This document shows positions 21,401 through 30,027 of a stretch of DNA of 64,000 nt, piece by piece. The notes below the pieces were generated by a model. That model ran no database searches. It saw only the letters and a list, made by a program, of their open reading frames with translations, and had not been told where the DNA came from. The position numbers and the translations under genes are program-made. Source of the DNA: Mycobacterium gallinarum (GTDB taxonomy: Bacteria; Actinomycetota; Actinomycetes; Mycobacteriales; Mycobacteriaceae); NCBI RefSeq assembly GCF_010726765.1, contig NZ_AP022601.1, positions 2,542,001-2,606,000 on the forward strand. The letters run 5' to 3'. Every line of letters begins with the position of its first letter. Within the stretch, counting starts at the first letter, position 1.

Positions 21401-24400
21401 CCGCGGGCCAACAATGGCCTACGAGTGCGTCCGGCACCAGCGTGAGACCCGGCGCCAACGGCGCCCCGAAGGTCGCGGTGACGCCGGTGTGGTCGGCGAC
21501 CTCCTCCGGATCCCATTCGACGGTGACCGATGCGGTGTTGTCGTGCACCGGTGGCAGCGCGTCGGGGCCATCGACACCTGCGGCGATCGCAAGGACAGAA
21601 CGCATCGCTTTCGACGCGTCCTCGACGGTCACGACCGGCATGCCGCCGTTGACGGTGCAGGACGGGAGAGTGAAGCGGATGTCGATCCAGATGTCGCTCA
21701 GCGGGACACTCAGGGTGACAGTCCCGGCATTCGGGCCGTCGGCGTTCAGCTCGAGCCGTGCGCCGGTGGACGGGTGTGTGGCACTGCGGTTTTCGTTGGC
21801 CTGCCACTCATCCGATGCGCCGATGCGGTGTACCGGATTGATGGCGGTACGGCCTGCCCACAGCACGTCGGGCGAATCGAGTACGACCGCGAGGGCACCG
21901 GTGACGTCCTCGCGGGCCTGGCGGCGCGACACCACCGGCGTCGGCTCGGCGCCCGAGGCGACCAGCGCGTCGATCGACGCCTGCTCGAAGCGGTCCAGCA
22001 GTTCGCCGACCGGCTCGTCGACCCGCGTGATCCCGGCGACCGCCTGCGTGCCGGGGATGATGCACACCTCGTCGGCGGTGTAGCGCGCGTCGTGGGCCTG
22101 CCACAACGAGTCGCTGCGCCACCAGCGGCGTACGTCCTTGTCGATGACCGGCACGAAGTTGACGGGCTTGCCCGGCGTCTTACACAGCGTGATGAAGAAC
22201 GGCACATCGGCGGGGTGCAGCTTCAGGGTCCCGGCATCCGGGTAGCGCTGCAGCAGCCGATCGATCGCGGTCTGCGGATCCTCAAGCAGCGCTTGGCCTT
22301 CGGCGGTATCCGCGAAGAGAGTCTCGATCGGGCCGGAGTCCTGCGGATGAAGTCGCGCCTCGACTCGCTTGAGCATGTCGGCGAACCGGTCCCGCCATGT
22401 GTCGGCGATCCACGGGCTGCCCGGCGTTGCGGTGTCGGCGGTGCTGTCGCCGTCACCGATCGCCAGCTCGACGTAACGGTTCAGCCACTGCAGGTAGGTC
22501 ATGCCGCTGACGTCGCCGAAGTAGGGCTTGGCCGTGTTGGCCATCGCCGCGATCAGCTCGTCACGACGGGCCGCCACGGCATCCGCGTCGCCGGCGACCT
22601 CGTCGAGCAGCCTGCCGCACCGAGAGGCGGCGTTGTCGATCTCGTGAATGTCCGCGCCCAGCTGGCTACGGCTGGAAGCCATGCCGCCGTTGGCTTTTCC
22701 GGCGCTGATCCAGTGATCGGTGCCGGTCGTCTCGACCAGCATCTGCTTGACGGCCGGCGAGGTGGTGGCCTCCAGGGTCGCCATGGCCGCGGTACCGACG
22801 AGAATTCCGTCGACCGGCATCTCGGGGAAGCCGTAGGCCTTGGCCCATGCGCCCGAAAGGTAGTCGGCCGCTCGTTCGGGCGTCCCGATGCCACCGCCGA
22901 CGCAGATGGTGATGTTGGACAGTTTGCGCAGATCCGCATAGGTCGCCAGCAGCAGGTCGTCGAGGTCCTCCCACGAGTGATGACCACCTGCGCGTCCGCC
23001 CTCGATGTGGACGATGACGTCCTTCCCGGGGACCTCGGCGGCGATGTTGATGACCGACTTGATCTGGCCGACCGTGCCCGGCTTGAACACGACGTGGCTG
23101 ATGCCGACGGTATTCAGCTCGTCAATCAGCTCGACGGCTTCCTCGAGATCGGGAATGCCCGCGCTGACCACAACGCCGTCGATGGGAGCGCCGGACTGAC
23201 GCGCTCTCTGCACCAACCGCTTGCCGCCGACCTGCAGCTTCCACAGGTAGGGATCCAGGAACAGCGTGTTGAACTGCACGGCGCGGCCCGGCTCGAGCAG
23301 GTTGGTGAGCTCGGCGATGCGGTCGGAGAAGATCTCCTCGGTGACCTGACCGCCACCGGCCAGCTCGGCCCAGTGGCCGGCGTTGGCGGCCGCGGCGACG
23401 ATCTTGGCGTCGACGGTCGTGGGCGTCATACCCGCCAGCAGGATCGGCGACCGGCCGGTCAGGCGGGTGAACTTGGTGGACAGCTTCACGGAGCCGTCGG
23501 GCAGCTCCACCGTGGTCGGCGCGAAGCTGGACCACGGGGGCAGCACCTCGGGCTCGGCGCCGACGGTGAACAGGTTGCGCTGACCGGCGCGGGTGGCGGC
23601 GGGAACGATTCCGACGCCCAATCCCCGGATGACGGGCGCGGTCAGGCGAGTCACGGTATCGGCCGGGCCCAGGTCGACGATCCATTTGGCGCCCGACTCG
23701 TGCAGCCGCTCGATCTCGGCCACCCAGTCGATGGGACGGACGAAGATCGCCTCGGTCATCTCGTGCGCCATCGCGGCGTCGATACCGCACCTCTCGGCCC
23801 AGCCCTCGACGACCGCGACGCCGTCGGCGAGGCGCGGGGTATGGAAGCCGACCTCGACCTGCACTCCGTGGAATTCGGGTGCGAACACCGCTCCGCCGCG
23901 CAGCTTGTTCTTGCGCTCGGCCTCTTCCCGTTCGGTGATCTTGCTGCAGTAGAGCTCGAATCGACCCAGTTGCTCCGGCGTCCCGGTGATCACCACGGAG
24001 CGCCTGCCGTTGCGAATCGACAGCACCGGCGGAAGCACGGTGCGGACATCCGTACTGAATTCCTCGAGCAGCTCACGCATGCGGTCGGGGTCGACGTTGG
24101 TCACCGACACCATCGGCGTCTTGTTGCCGCGACCGACCATGCCCCGTCGTCGGGACATCAACGAACCGGCGGCGCCGATCAGTTGCAGCAGAGCCAGCAG
24201 CTCGGCGTCCTTGGTGCCCTTCGCCCGCAGCGATTCGCAGGCCATGATGCCCTGCGAGTGGCCCGCCATCGCGACCGGCGGGGTGTTGTACAGATCCAGG
24301 CCCTGCCTGGTGAGCGCGCGGATGGCGGCCATTTGGGCAAGCAGGATGCCGGGGCCCGAGATCGCCGCGGTGACGAGTTGTTTGGTGGCGGGCAGCGACT

Positions 24401-24710
24401 CCTCGGCGGCCAGGGCCCGCACCCACTGCATCGGCTCGAAGCCGATCGGCCGCACGACCACCAGCTCGCGGGCGACGGGCTGCAGCAGCAGCTCGGCCTC
24501 GCCCACGACTTCACTGAGCTCGGACTCGATGCCAGCCGAGCTGACCAGTTCTTCGAGGTTCTCCAGCCACGCGGCGCCCTGCCCACCGAACGCGACGGCG
24601 TAGGGCTCACCGGCGTTCAACCGATCGACGAGCGCATGCGCGGAGGGGCGGGCCCCCGGGCGCTCGGTGGTTGACTCTGCCGGCACCCGGTGCTGCTCGT
24701 TGATCGTCAC
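15417..24710 (-). CDS. fas: Type I fatty acid synthase
   Basis: The 3,097-residue cytosolic megasynthase makes C16-C26 acyl-CoAs that feed membrane lipids and mycolic acids. Domains in order are: acetyltransferase (GHSQGI, Ser152); enoyl reductase (GRSPILLAGMTPTTVDAKI near 430, FMN-binding GGRAGGHHSWED); dehydratase with MaoC hot-dog fold (FAVVSGDHNPIHTDRA near 1240); malonyl/palmitoyl transferase (GHSVGEYTAL, Ser1447); an acidic Ala/Pro linker (about 1730-1800); acyl-carrier region (SIESITDGASSRRNQLLVDL); ketoreductase (VVTGASKGSIAASV near 2146); and ketosynthase (PVGACATAAIS, Cys2745). Start is a GTG. Length is close to the M. tuberculosis enzyme (about 3,070). Head-to-tail with acpS. Confidence 0.99.
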   Translation of the reverse strand: MTINEQHRVPAESTTERPGARPSAHALVDRLNAGEPYAVAFGGQGAAWLENLEELVSSAGIESELSEVVGEAELLLQPVARELVVVRPIGFEPMQWVRALAAEESLPATKQLVTAAISGPGILLAQMAAIRALTRQGLDLYNTPPVAMAGHSQGIMACESLRAKGTKDAELLALLQLIGAAGSLMSRRRGMVGRGNKTPMVSVTNVDPDRMRELLEEFSTDVRTVLPPVLSIRNGRRSVVITGTPEQLGRFELYCSKITEREEAERKNKLRGGAVFAPEFHGVQVEVGFHTPRLADGVAVVEGWAERCGIDAAMAHEMTEAIFVRPIDWVAEIERLHESGAKWIVDLGPADTVTRLTAPVIRGLGVGIVPAATRAGQRNLFTVGAEPEVLPPWSSFAPTTVELPDGSVKLSTKFTRLTGRSPILLAGMTPTTVDAKIVAAAANAGHWAELAGGGQVTEEIFSDRIAELTNLLEPGRAVQFNTLFLDPYLWKLQVGGKRLVQRARQSGAPIDGVVVSAGIPDLEEAVELIDELNTVGISHVVFKPGTVGQIKSVINIAAEVPGKDVIVHIEGGRAGGHHSWEDLDDLLLATYADLRKLSNITICVGGGIGTPERAADYLSGAWAKAYGFPEMPVDGILVGTAAMATLEATTSPAVKQMLVETTGTDHWISAGKANGGMASSRSQLGADIHEIDNAASRCGRLLDEVAGDADAVAARRDELIAAMANTAKPYFGDVSGMTYLQWLNRYVELAIGDGDSTADTATPGSPWIADTWRDRFADMLKRVEARLHPQDSGPIETLFADTAEGQALLEDPQTAIDRLLQRYPDAGTLKLHPADVPFFITLCKTPGKPVNFVPVIDKDVRRWWRSDSLWQAHDARYTADEVCIIPGTQAVAGITRVDEPVGELLDRFEQASIDALVASGAEPTPVVSRRQAREDVTGALAVVLDSPDVLWAGRTAINPVHRIGASDEWQANENRSATHPSTGARLELNADGPNAGTVTLSVPLSDIWIDIRFTLPSCTVNGGMPVVTVEDASKAMRSVLAIAAGVDGPDALPPVHDNTASVTVEWDPEEVADHTGVTATFGAPLAPGLTLVPDALVGHCWPAVFAAIGAAVTDDGIPVIEGLLSLVHLDHAAHLLVPMPKTTAQLTVTATSSAAFDTEYGRVVPVRVDVTDADGTTLAKLEERFAIRGRTGAVELSDPPRAGGAITDNATETPRRRRRDVTVAAPTDMRAFAVVSGDHNPIHTDRAAALLAGLKSPIVHGMWLSAAAQHVVAATDGKAAPPARVVGWTSRFLGMVLPGDDIDFRVDRVGIDRGAEIVEVAARVNNELVMSATAQLAAPKTVYAFPGQGIQHKGMGMEVRSRSKAARKVWDTADKFTRETLGFSVLHVVRDNPTSLIASGVHYSHPDGVLFLTQFTQVAMATVAAAQVAEMREQGAFVEGALACGHSVGEYTALACVSGVYELEALLEVVFHRGSKMHDIVPRDHLGRSNYRLAAIRPSQIDLDDDDVPGFIEEISERTGEFLQIVNFNLRGSQYAIAGTVRGLEVLEEEVEKRREISGGKRSFILVPGIDVPFHSSVLRVGVADFRRSLERVMPRGADPDLIVGKYIPNLVPRPFTLDKDFIQEIRDLVPAEPLDEILADYDTWRNEKPSDLMRKVVIELLAWQFASPVRWIETQDLLFIEEAAGGLGIERFVEIGVKSAPTVAGLATNTLKLPEYSHNTTEVLNSERDAAVLFATDTDPEPDLDADDGADTAPAPVESAAPVEAAPAPAAAAVSTGGPSSNVAPAGAPRPDDLVYDAADATTALIALSAKMRIDQIEPLDSIESITDGASSRRNQLLVDLGSELNLGAIDGAADADLAGLKGQVTKLARTYKPYGPVLSDAINDQLRTVLGPSGKRPAYIAERVKKTWELGDGWVKHVTVEVALGTREGSSVRGGELGGLHAGALADAASVDKVIDAAVSAVGSRHGVAVTLPAAAGGGGGVVDSAALGEFAQQVTGPNGVLASAARLILGQLGLETPVSAPEATDAELIDLVTAELGSDWPRLVAPTFDGRKAVVFDDRWASAREDLARFWLLDEGEIDADWQRLSERFEGAGHIVGTQATWWQGKALAAGRNIHASLYGRAAAGAENPGKGRYTDEVAVVTGASKGSIAASVVAQLLDGGATVIATTSKLDDTRLAFYRDLYRDNARFEAKLWVVPANMASYSDIDALVEWVGTEQTESLGPKSIHLKDALTPTLLFPFAAPRVAGDLSDAGSRAEMEMKVLLWAVQRLIGGLSHVGAERDIAARMHVVLPGSPNRGMFGGDGAYGESKSALDALVTRWKAESSWAQRVSLAHALIGWTKGTGLMGHNDAIVDAVEEAGVTTYTTDEMAKMLLDLCDIESKVAAAREPLQADLTGGLAEVELDLAELAANARDQQAAGGAESDDADGNDAGTIRALPSPPRGYRAAPPPEWDNLDVDPADLVVIVGGAELGPYGSSRTRLEMEVDNELSAAGVLELAWTTGLVKWEDDPTPGWYDVQTGDLVDEGELVERYHDAVIERVGIREFVDDGAIDPDHASPIMVSVFLDKDFTFVVSSEAEARPFVEFDPEHTVIAPVPDSSDWQVTRKAGTEIRVPRKTKLSRTVGAQIPTGFDPMVYGVPADMVSSIDRLALWNLVTTVDAFLSAGFTPTELMRWVHPSLVASTQGTGMGGMTSMQTMYHGNLLGRNKPNDILQEVLPNVIAGHVVQSYIGSYGSMIHPVGACATAAISVEEGVDKIRLGKAEFVVAGGYDDLTLEAIIGFGDMSATADTEMMRAKGISDSKFSRANDRRRLGFVEGQGGGTILLARGDLALKMGLPVLSVVAYVSSFGDGVHTSIPAPGLGALAAGRGGKGSQLARSLAKLGVGADDIAVVSKHDTSTLANDPNETELHERLADSMGRSAGAPLFVVSQKSLTGHSKGGAAAFQMMGLCQILRDGVIPPNRSLDCVDEEMSGAGHLVWLRDSLKFGDKFPLKAGLITSLGFGHVSGLVALVHPQAFIAALSPDQREDYKRRAEARVLAGQLRLASAIAGGRPLYEKPADRRFGGDVAEKRQEAAMLLDESSRLGEDDVYLLSGQ

Positions 24711-25203
24711 GTCTTTATTTCTCCCTCGGTGCTATCTGCGCGTATCGCTCGTCGTCTGTGGTGGCTGTGGCGTCGCTAGAAGCTGACTGGCCCGCGCTCC
24801 CCTGCGGGGACCATGCGATTCGGCGTCGAATCCCGACTTGTTCATCCGGTCCAGCGGACATCCCAGCCGTGCTAAGAGTGTCATAAGAGACGACACCATT
24901 TTCGCGCCCGAAATGGTTACTAGCGAGTTCTACGCACGGGTAACCGTCTCTGAGATAACGCGCGCCCTCCAACCGGCCTCAGCTATCCGGGACAAACGTC
25001 CTGTTGACAGGTGGTTACGGTCGAGTAGGTGTAACAGCGCTGATCAAGGCGGTATTGTTATCGAATCGTTATCTAAATTTTTCGGCCATCTTCACCTGCG
25101 GCATTGCGGCGTGCAGAGTCGACAACTGGACATGATTTGTCTTGTCAGCGAGGCCGGCCACCATCGGAAGTTTGCTGGCTCTACTTACTGACCGGTAAGG
25201 TTT
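24711..25203. other. 493 bp fas upstream region with inverted repeats
   Basis: This separates fas from the DUF1906 gene, both on the minus strand, and must hold the fas promoter. A GAGGGAG ribosome site lies just before the fas GTG. An inverted repeat has arms GGTTAC (24915-24920) and GTAACC (24940-24945) about 200 bp upstream of the start. In M. tuberculosis the activator FasR binds the fas promoter, and I cannot say whether this is its site. A plus-strand TTGACA at 25004 has no matching gene. Confidence 0.45.
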
Positions 25204-25938
25204 TTAATCCCACTGGCCGTATTGCGGCTTGAGTATGTGGTTGATGTCGACCCCGACGCCTCCGACGGAGCGCTTGTCGATCTCCACCTGGTGCAGATGG
25301 GCCGCCGGATGGGCGATCTTGCCGGGTGATCCCCAATTGTGCTGCCAGTACCACGCGCCGAGCCCATCCTGGGCAGCCCACTCGATGGTCTTCGAGTTGG
25401 CGTAGACGCCGGTGCGCTGATGTCCCAGCACCGCCTCCCAGCCCCGCAGATACGGCGCGACCTGCTGCTTGTACTGCTCGTACGTCGGATCGTCGTCGAT
25501 CGACGTGTAGATCGGCGCTCCGTAGGAACCGCCGGCGGCGACGTGCAACTCCCATCCCCGCTTGGCGTGCGCGACACCGGCGTTCTGCCCGCCGAGCCAG
25601 TCGGCGGTGTCCTGCTTGCCGTACTGGTAGCAGGACACGATCTTCAGACCGTTTTGATAGAGGTCACGCGCCTCGGCGATCTGGATCGGCTTACCCAGCA
25701 TCCAGGCACCCCCGGGCCTGCGGTCGGAGACGTACCGAATGGCGCCCAGCGCGCCCGACGCCCGGATGTCTCTGGCGCTGATCACCCCGGCTGCATAGTC
25801 GAGCAGGACGCCCAACGGCGCCGCCGAAGCCGTCACGGGAGCAGCCGCGGACACCAGCGTCTGCAGACCTGCGCCCGCGGCAAGCGCGGCGGGCAACGCG
25901 ACGGCACCTTTCAGCACGTCGCGCCGGGAAATTGACAC
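25204..25938 (-). CDS. Tat-exported DUF1906 glycoside-hydrolase-like protein (Rv2525c homologue)
   Basis: The 244-residue protein has a twin-arginine signal (SRRDVLKGAVALPAALAAG) and a probable Ala-x-Ala cleavage near residue 40. The mature part is one domain with a TIM-barrel-like pattern: LLDYAAGVISARDI, GAIRYVSDRRPGG, YTSIDDDPTYEQY, GVYANSKTIEW and a C-terminal HQVEID. The M. tuberculosis orthologue is secreted by Tat and its loss alters beta-lactam susceptibility, so a cell-envelope role is likely; activity is unproven. Start is a GTG. It lies upstream of fas, as in M. tuberculosis, and diverges from the ABC transporter. Confidence 0.92.
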   Translation of the reverse strand: MSISRRDVLKGAVALPAALAAGAGLQTLVSAAAPVTASAAPLGVLLDYAAGVISARDIRASGALGAIRYVSDRRPGGAWMLGKPIQIAEARDLYQNGLKIVSCYQYGKQDTADWLGGQNAGVAHAKRGWELHVAAGGSYGAPIYTSIDDDPTYEQYKQQVAPYLRGWEAVLGHQRTGVYANSKTIEWAAQDGLGAWYWQHNWGSPGKIAHPAAHLHQVEIDKRSVGGVGVDINHILKPQYGQWD

Positions 25939-26097
25939 GTGCCACAGAGTACGACAGCAACATCACTTTTCACGACAGCGCCACTGGTCACACCTGCATC
26001 AAGATTTACTGTCACGGCGAGGTAGCCGAGCGAACACGAGCTGGCGTGAAATCCGCGATGAACTGCGGCGCGACCATTCCGATTCCTACGATTGGCC

Positions 26098-27183
26098 ATG
26101 CCCTCGGACACCATCAGCGCTGGATCTGCTGTGGATGTCCCCGCCGGCGATCAAGAACCGCAGGTTGAGCTGATCGGCGTCCGAAAGGAGTTCGGCGGCG
26201 GCGTCGTGGCCGTCCAGAGCGCCGACCTCACAGTCGCGGACGGCGAACTGTTCGCGATCCTCGGCCCGTCCGGATCCGGAAAGACAACCGTCCTGCGCAT
26301 GATCGCGGGATTCGAGCAGCCCACCGCCGGGACCATCAGGCTCGGCGGCGCAGACGTCACCGCCCGTCCGGCGCGACACCGCGACGTCAACACCGTGTTC
26401 CAGGAGTACGCACTGTTCCCGCACATGACCGTCGCGCAGAACGTCGAGTACGGCCTGAAGGTGCGCGGGGTCCCCAAGGCGGAGCGCAGACGTCGAACCA
26501 GCGACGAACTCGACTTGGTCCGGCTCACCGAGCATGCGTCCCGACGCCCGCAGCAGTTGTCGGGCGGGCAACGTCAGCGCGTCGCGCTCGCACGCGCACT
26601 GGTCGGACGGCCACGGGTGCTGCTGCTCGACGAGCCGCTCGGGGCGCTGGACCTCAAGCTGCGCGAGCAGATGCAGATCGAACTCAAGGAGATCCAGCGC
26701 GAAGTCGGCATCACGTTCGTGATCGTCACTCACGACCAGGACGAGGCGCTGAGCCTCTGCGATCGGCTCGCGGTGTTCAACCACGGGCGCATCGAGCAGG
26801 TCGGTCCGTCGCGCGAGGTCTACGAAAACCCGGTCAACAGATTCGTGGCTGATTTCGTCGGCACCTCGAACGTGCTTGTCGGCGCCGTCGCCGAAGCACT
26901 CGTGGGACGTTCCGGAACGTTCGTGGTACGGCCCGAGCGTATCGGCGTCTTCGCGGCAGACACCGACTCGGTGCCCGGCGTGCGCACGGTCGCGGCCACG
27001 GTGTCTGAGCTCATCTACGCCGGCCCCACCACCAGGATCACCGCGCGCACGCAGATCGGCGTCGATCTCACCGCCACGGTCCTCACCGCCAGCACCTGGC
27101 TGCCGCCCGACCTACATCACGGCAGTCCAATCACGTTGGCCTGGCCAGAAAAAGCGGTACACACCCTGACGAACGAGGAGTAG
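26098..27183 (+). CDS. ABC transporter ATP-binding protein, spermidine/putrescine type
   Basis: The 361-residue ATPase has Walker A GPSGSGKTT, the Q-loop FQEYALFPHMT, signature LSGGQRQRVALARAL, Walker B VLLLDEPLGALD and the H-loop IVTHDQDEALS. A C-terminal TOBE regulatory domain (about 270-361) contains VRPERIGVFA. PotA-like proteins power polyamine or related cation uptake. The ATG at 26098 is preferred over a TTG two codons earlier. It is the first gene of a tight four-gene operon (2 bp gap, then two stop/start overlaps). Confidence 0.92.
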   Translation: MPSDTISAGSAVDVPAGDQEPQVELIGVRKEFGGGVVAVQSADLTVADGELFAILGPSGSGKTTVLRMIAGFEQPTAGTIRLGGADVTARPARHRDVNTVFQEYALFPHMTVAQNVEYGLKVRGVPKAERRRRTSDELDLVRLTEHASRRPQQLSGGQRQRVALARALVGRPRVLLLDEPLGALDLKLREQMQIELKEIQREVGITFVIVTHDQDEALSLCDRLAVFNHGRIEQVGPSREVYENPVNRFVADFVGTSNVLVGAVAEALVGRSGTFVVRPERIGVFAADTDSVPGVRTVAATVSELIYAGPTTRITARTQIGVDLTATVLTASTWLPPDLHHGSPITLAWPEKAVHTLTNEE

Positions 27184-27185
27184 CG

Positions 27186-28376
27186 ATGCCGTCCAGAACA
27201 CGAGTCAGTCTTGTGCTCGCCGCGTGCGCCGCCCTCATGCTGGCCGGCATCACCGGATGCACCGACCAACCCGGCAGAGACGAGCCGCCGCCGAAGCTGG
27301 AGCCCATGGAGGCCATCGGCGACGGCGAGGGCGAGCTCAACCTGATCGCATGGGCGGGCTACGCCGAGGACGGTTCGAACGACAGCACCGCCGACTGGGT
27401 GACGCCGTTTGAGCGACAGACCGGTTGTCAGGTCAACGTGAAGCTCGGCAACACCTCCGACGAGATGGTGCAGCTGATGCGCAGTGGCCAGTACGACGGC
27501 GTATCCGCGTCCGGCGATGCGACGTTGCGGTTGATCTACGCCGGAGATGTCGCCCCGGTGAACACCGATCTCGTGCCGAACTACGCCTCTATTTCGCCGT
27601 TCCTCAAAGACAAACCGTGGAATTCGGTGGACGGCAAGATGTATGGGATCCCTCACGGCTGGGGCGCCAATCTGCTGATGTACAACATCGAGGTCGTTCG
27701 CGATGCCCCGAACTCATGGGCGGCGGTATTCGACGATGCGGACAAGTACAAGGGCAGGGTCACCGCGTACGACTCCCCCATCTACATTGCCGACGCGGCG
27801 CTGTACCTGTCCAAGTCGAAGCCGGAACTCGGCATCAAGGATCCGTACTCGCTGACGCCCGAACAGCTCGACGCGGCAACGGAATTGCTCAAGAAGCAGC
27901 GGGAGAGCATCGGCGAGTACTGGTCGGACTACACCAAGGAGGTGCAGGCGTTCGAATCCGGCACCTCGGTCATCGGTACGACATGGCAGGTCATCGCGAA
28001 CACGATCGGCTCGGAAAACAGGGTGCAGGTCAACACCGTTCTGCCCAAAGAAGGTTCAACGGGGTGGTCGGACACCTGGATGATCTCGTCGAAGGCCGCG
28101 CACCCCAATTGCATGTACAAGTGGATGAATTGGATCTCCTCGCCGGAGGTCAATGCCCAGGTCGCCGAGTTCTTCGGCGAGGCTCCGGCCAACACCGAAG
28201 CGTGCAAGTACACCGTCGAACCGGACTTCTGCGACATCTACCACGCCACCGACGAAGACTTCGCCGCCAAGATCCATTACTGGACCACACCGCAGAAGAA
28301 TTGCGTGGACGGCAGCGGGGATAATTGCACGGCCTACAACGAGTGGGTCGACAAGTGGCAGCAGATCAAGGGGTGA
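27186..28376 (+). CDS. ABC transporter substrate-binding lipoprotein, polyamine type
   Basis: The 396-residue lipoprotein has a signal peptide ending in AGITGC (Cys25). The solute-binding fold of the PotD class follows, with LNLIAWAGYAEDG, MRSGQYDGVSASGDATLRLIYAGDVAPVN and GIPHGWGANLLMYN. Four late cysteines (HPNCMYKW, EACKYTV, DFCDIYH, QKNCVDGSGDNC) suggest disulphides in the outer compartment. The PotD-like fold with acidic groove is compatible with polyamines, but choline-like or opine ligands cannot be excluded. Confidence 0.9.
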   Translation: MPSRTRVSLVLAACAALMLAGITGCTDQPGRDEPPPKLEPMEAIGDGEGELNLIAWAGYAEDGSNDSTADWVTPFERQTGCQVNVKLGNTSDEMVQLMRSGQYDGVSASGDATLRLIYAGDVAPVNTDLVPNYASISPFLKDKPWNSVDGKMYGIPHGWGANLLMYNIEVVRDAPNSWAAVFDDADKYKGRVTAYDSPIYIADAALYLSKSKPELGIKDPYSLTPEQLDAATELLKKQRESIGEYWSDYTKEVQAFESGTSVIGTTWQVIANTIGSENRVQVNTVLPKEGSTGWSDTWMISSKAAHPNCMYKWMNWISSPEVNAQVAEFFGEAPANTEACKYTVEPDFCDIYHATDEDFAAKIHYWTTPQKNCVDGSGDNCTAYNEWVDKWQQIKG

Positions 28377-29227
28377 TGTTGCGCGGGGCCGCCTCGTCGG
28401 GGTCCGTGCGACGGCGTATCAGCCTCGGCTTCCTGCTCGTGCCACCCTTGGCCTGGCTGGTGGTCGCATATCTCGGATCCCTTGCCGTGCTCCTGGTTTC
28501 GGCCTTCTGGAGCACAGACGCCTTCACCGGCGCGGTGGTGCACTCGTTCACCTTCGACAACATCGTGCGGGTGGCGACCGACGAGCTTTTCCGTACAGCG
28601 GCGGTACGCACCGTATCGGTGGCGCTGGCCGTCACCGTGATCTGCGCCGTGCTCGCCGTGCCGCTGGCGTTCTACATGGCCAAGGTCGCGTCACCGCGGG
28701 TGCGGCTCGCGCTCGTGGTCGCCGTGACGACCCCGCTGTGGGCCAGCTATCTGGTCAAGGCATACGCGTGGCGCATGCTTCTATCCCCCGAAGGCCCACT
28801 GGTCTGGGCGACCGACTACACACCCGGGTATGGCCTGGCCGCCACCATCGTGACACTGACCTACCTGTGGCTGCCCTACATGGTCCTTCCGGTGTTCGCG
28901 GCGTTCACCCGCGTTCCGGACTCGCTGCTCGACGCGAGCGCCGACCTCGGCGCCTCCGACATGTCCACCCTCCGAATGGTGCTGGCGCCGTTGGTGTTCC
29001 CCGGTATCGCCGCGGGCTCGATATTCACCTTCTCGCTGTCGCTCGGTGACTACATCGCGGTGACGATCGTCGGCGGCAAGACTCAATTGCTCGGCAACAT
29101 CATCTACGGCCAACTCGTCACCGCCAACAACCAGCCGCTGGCCGCCGCGTTGTCGATCATCCCGCTGCTGGCGATTGTGGCGTATCTGTTGGCGATGCGG
29201 CGCACGGGCGCGCTGGAGAACATCTGA
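28376..29227 (+). CDS. ABC transporter permease 1 (PotB-like)
   Basis: The 283-residue integral membrane protein has six predicted helices. The cytoplasmic coupling motif EAA appears as DSLLDASADLGASDMSTLRMVLAPLVFPGI, which contacts the ATPase. I start at the ATG that overlaps the preceding stop (TGATG at 28374-28378), giving translational coupling; the longer frame from 28325 lies inside the binding-protein gene. Confidence 0.9.
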   Translation: MLRGAASSGSVRRRISLGFLLVPPLAWLVVAYLGSLAVLLVSAFWSTDAFTGAVVHSFTFDNIVRVATDELFRTAAVRTVSVALAVTVICAVLAVPLAFYMAKVASPRVRLALVVAVTTPLWASYLVKAYAWRMLLSPEGPLVWATDYTPGYGLAATIVTLTYLWLPYMVLPVFAAFTRVPDSLLDASADLGASDMSTLRMVLAPLVFPGIAAGSIFTFSLSLGDYIAVTIVGGKTQLLGNIIYGQLVTANNQPLAAALSIIPLLAIVAYLLAMRRTGALENI

Positions 29228-30027
29228 TGCTGTCGAACACCGCCCGCCGCCTCGTCCGGGGCTGGACGCTGCTCGTGTTGCTCTTCCTCTATGCGCCACT
29301 GCTACTCGTGGTGATCAACGCGTTCAACACCTCCCGCACATTCGCGTTTCCCCCGACGGGATTCACGCTGCACTGGTGGACGGACGCCTGGAACAGCCAC
29401 GGTATGTGGCAGTCACTCGTGAACTCGGTTGTCGTCGGTCTCGGCGCAACGGTCATCGCGCTGGTGTTGGGCACGATGGCAGCCTTCGCCGTGCAGCGTT
29501 ACGACTTCTTCGGCAAGCATGTGGTGAGTCTGCTTGTGGTACTACCGATCACGCTGCCGGGGATCGTCACCGGCATTGCGCTGAATGCGACGTTCACATC
29601 CGCACTCGGCATGTCTCTGGGCATGGCCACCGTCATCATCGGGCACGCGACGTTCTGCATCGTGATCGTCTTCAACAACACTCAGGCGCGGCTGCGCCGG
29701 ATGGGAAGCAGCCTGGAGGACGCCTCGGCCGACCTCGGCGCGTCGCCGTGGCAAACCTTCCGCTACGTGACCTTCCCGACGATGCGGGGATCGGTGGTCG
29801 CGGGTGCGGTGCTGGCGTTCGCCCTGTCCTTCGACGAGATCGTCGTCACGACGTTTACGGCAGGCCCGGCCGTGCAGACACTCCCGATCTGGATTTTCGG
29901 AAACCTCTTCCGGCCCAACCAGGCCCCCGTGATCAACGTCGTCGCCGCCGCGCTGACCATTGTCGCAATAATCCCGGTGTGGCTGGCGCAGCGCTTCGGC
30001 GGAGATCCTGCCGTCAGCCGGGTGTAG
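29227..30027 (+). CDS. ABC transporter permease 2 (PotC-like)
   Basis: The 266-residue membrane protein has six helices and the EAA loop SSLEDASADLGASPWQTFRYVTFPTMRGS. Its ATG overlaps the previous stop by one base. With the other permease it forms the heterodimeric channel. Its last 14 bp overlap the 3' end of the convergent MerR gene, so the two transcripts are antisense to each other at the end. Confidence 0.9.
   Translation: MLSNTARRLVRGWTLLVLLFLYAPLLLVVINAFNTSRTFAFPPTGFTLHWWTDAWNSHGMWQSLVNSVVVGLGATVIALVLGTMAAFAVQRYDFFGKHVVSLLVVLPITLPGIVTGIALNATFTSALGMSLGMATVIIGHATFCIVIVFNNTQARLRRMGSSLEDASADLGASPWQTFRYVTFPTMRGSVVAGAVLAFALSFDEIVVTTFTAGPAVQTLPIWIFGNLFRPNQAPVINVVAAALTIVAIIPVWLAQRFGGDPAVSRV

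Noticed and set aside
18882..24674. A 1,930-codon open frame on the plus strand
   Set aside because: It is exactly antisense to fas, in a phase kept open by the high-GC codon bias of the real gene, and its product is Arg/Gly/His-rich with no domain motif.
25004..25031. Plus-strand TTGACA with a possible -10 near TAGGTG
   Set aside because: No plus-strand gene follows for more than 1 kb and the -10 is poor; it is likely chance.
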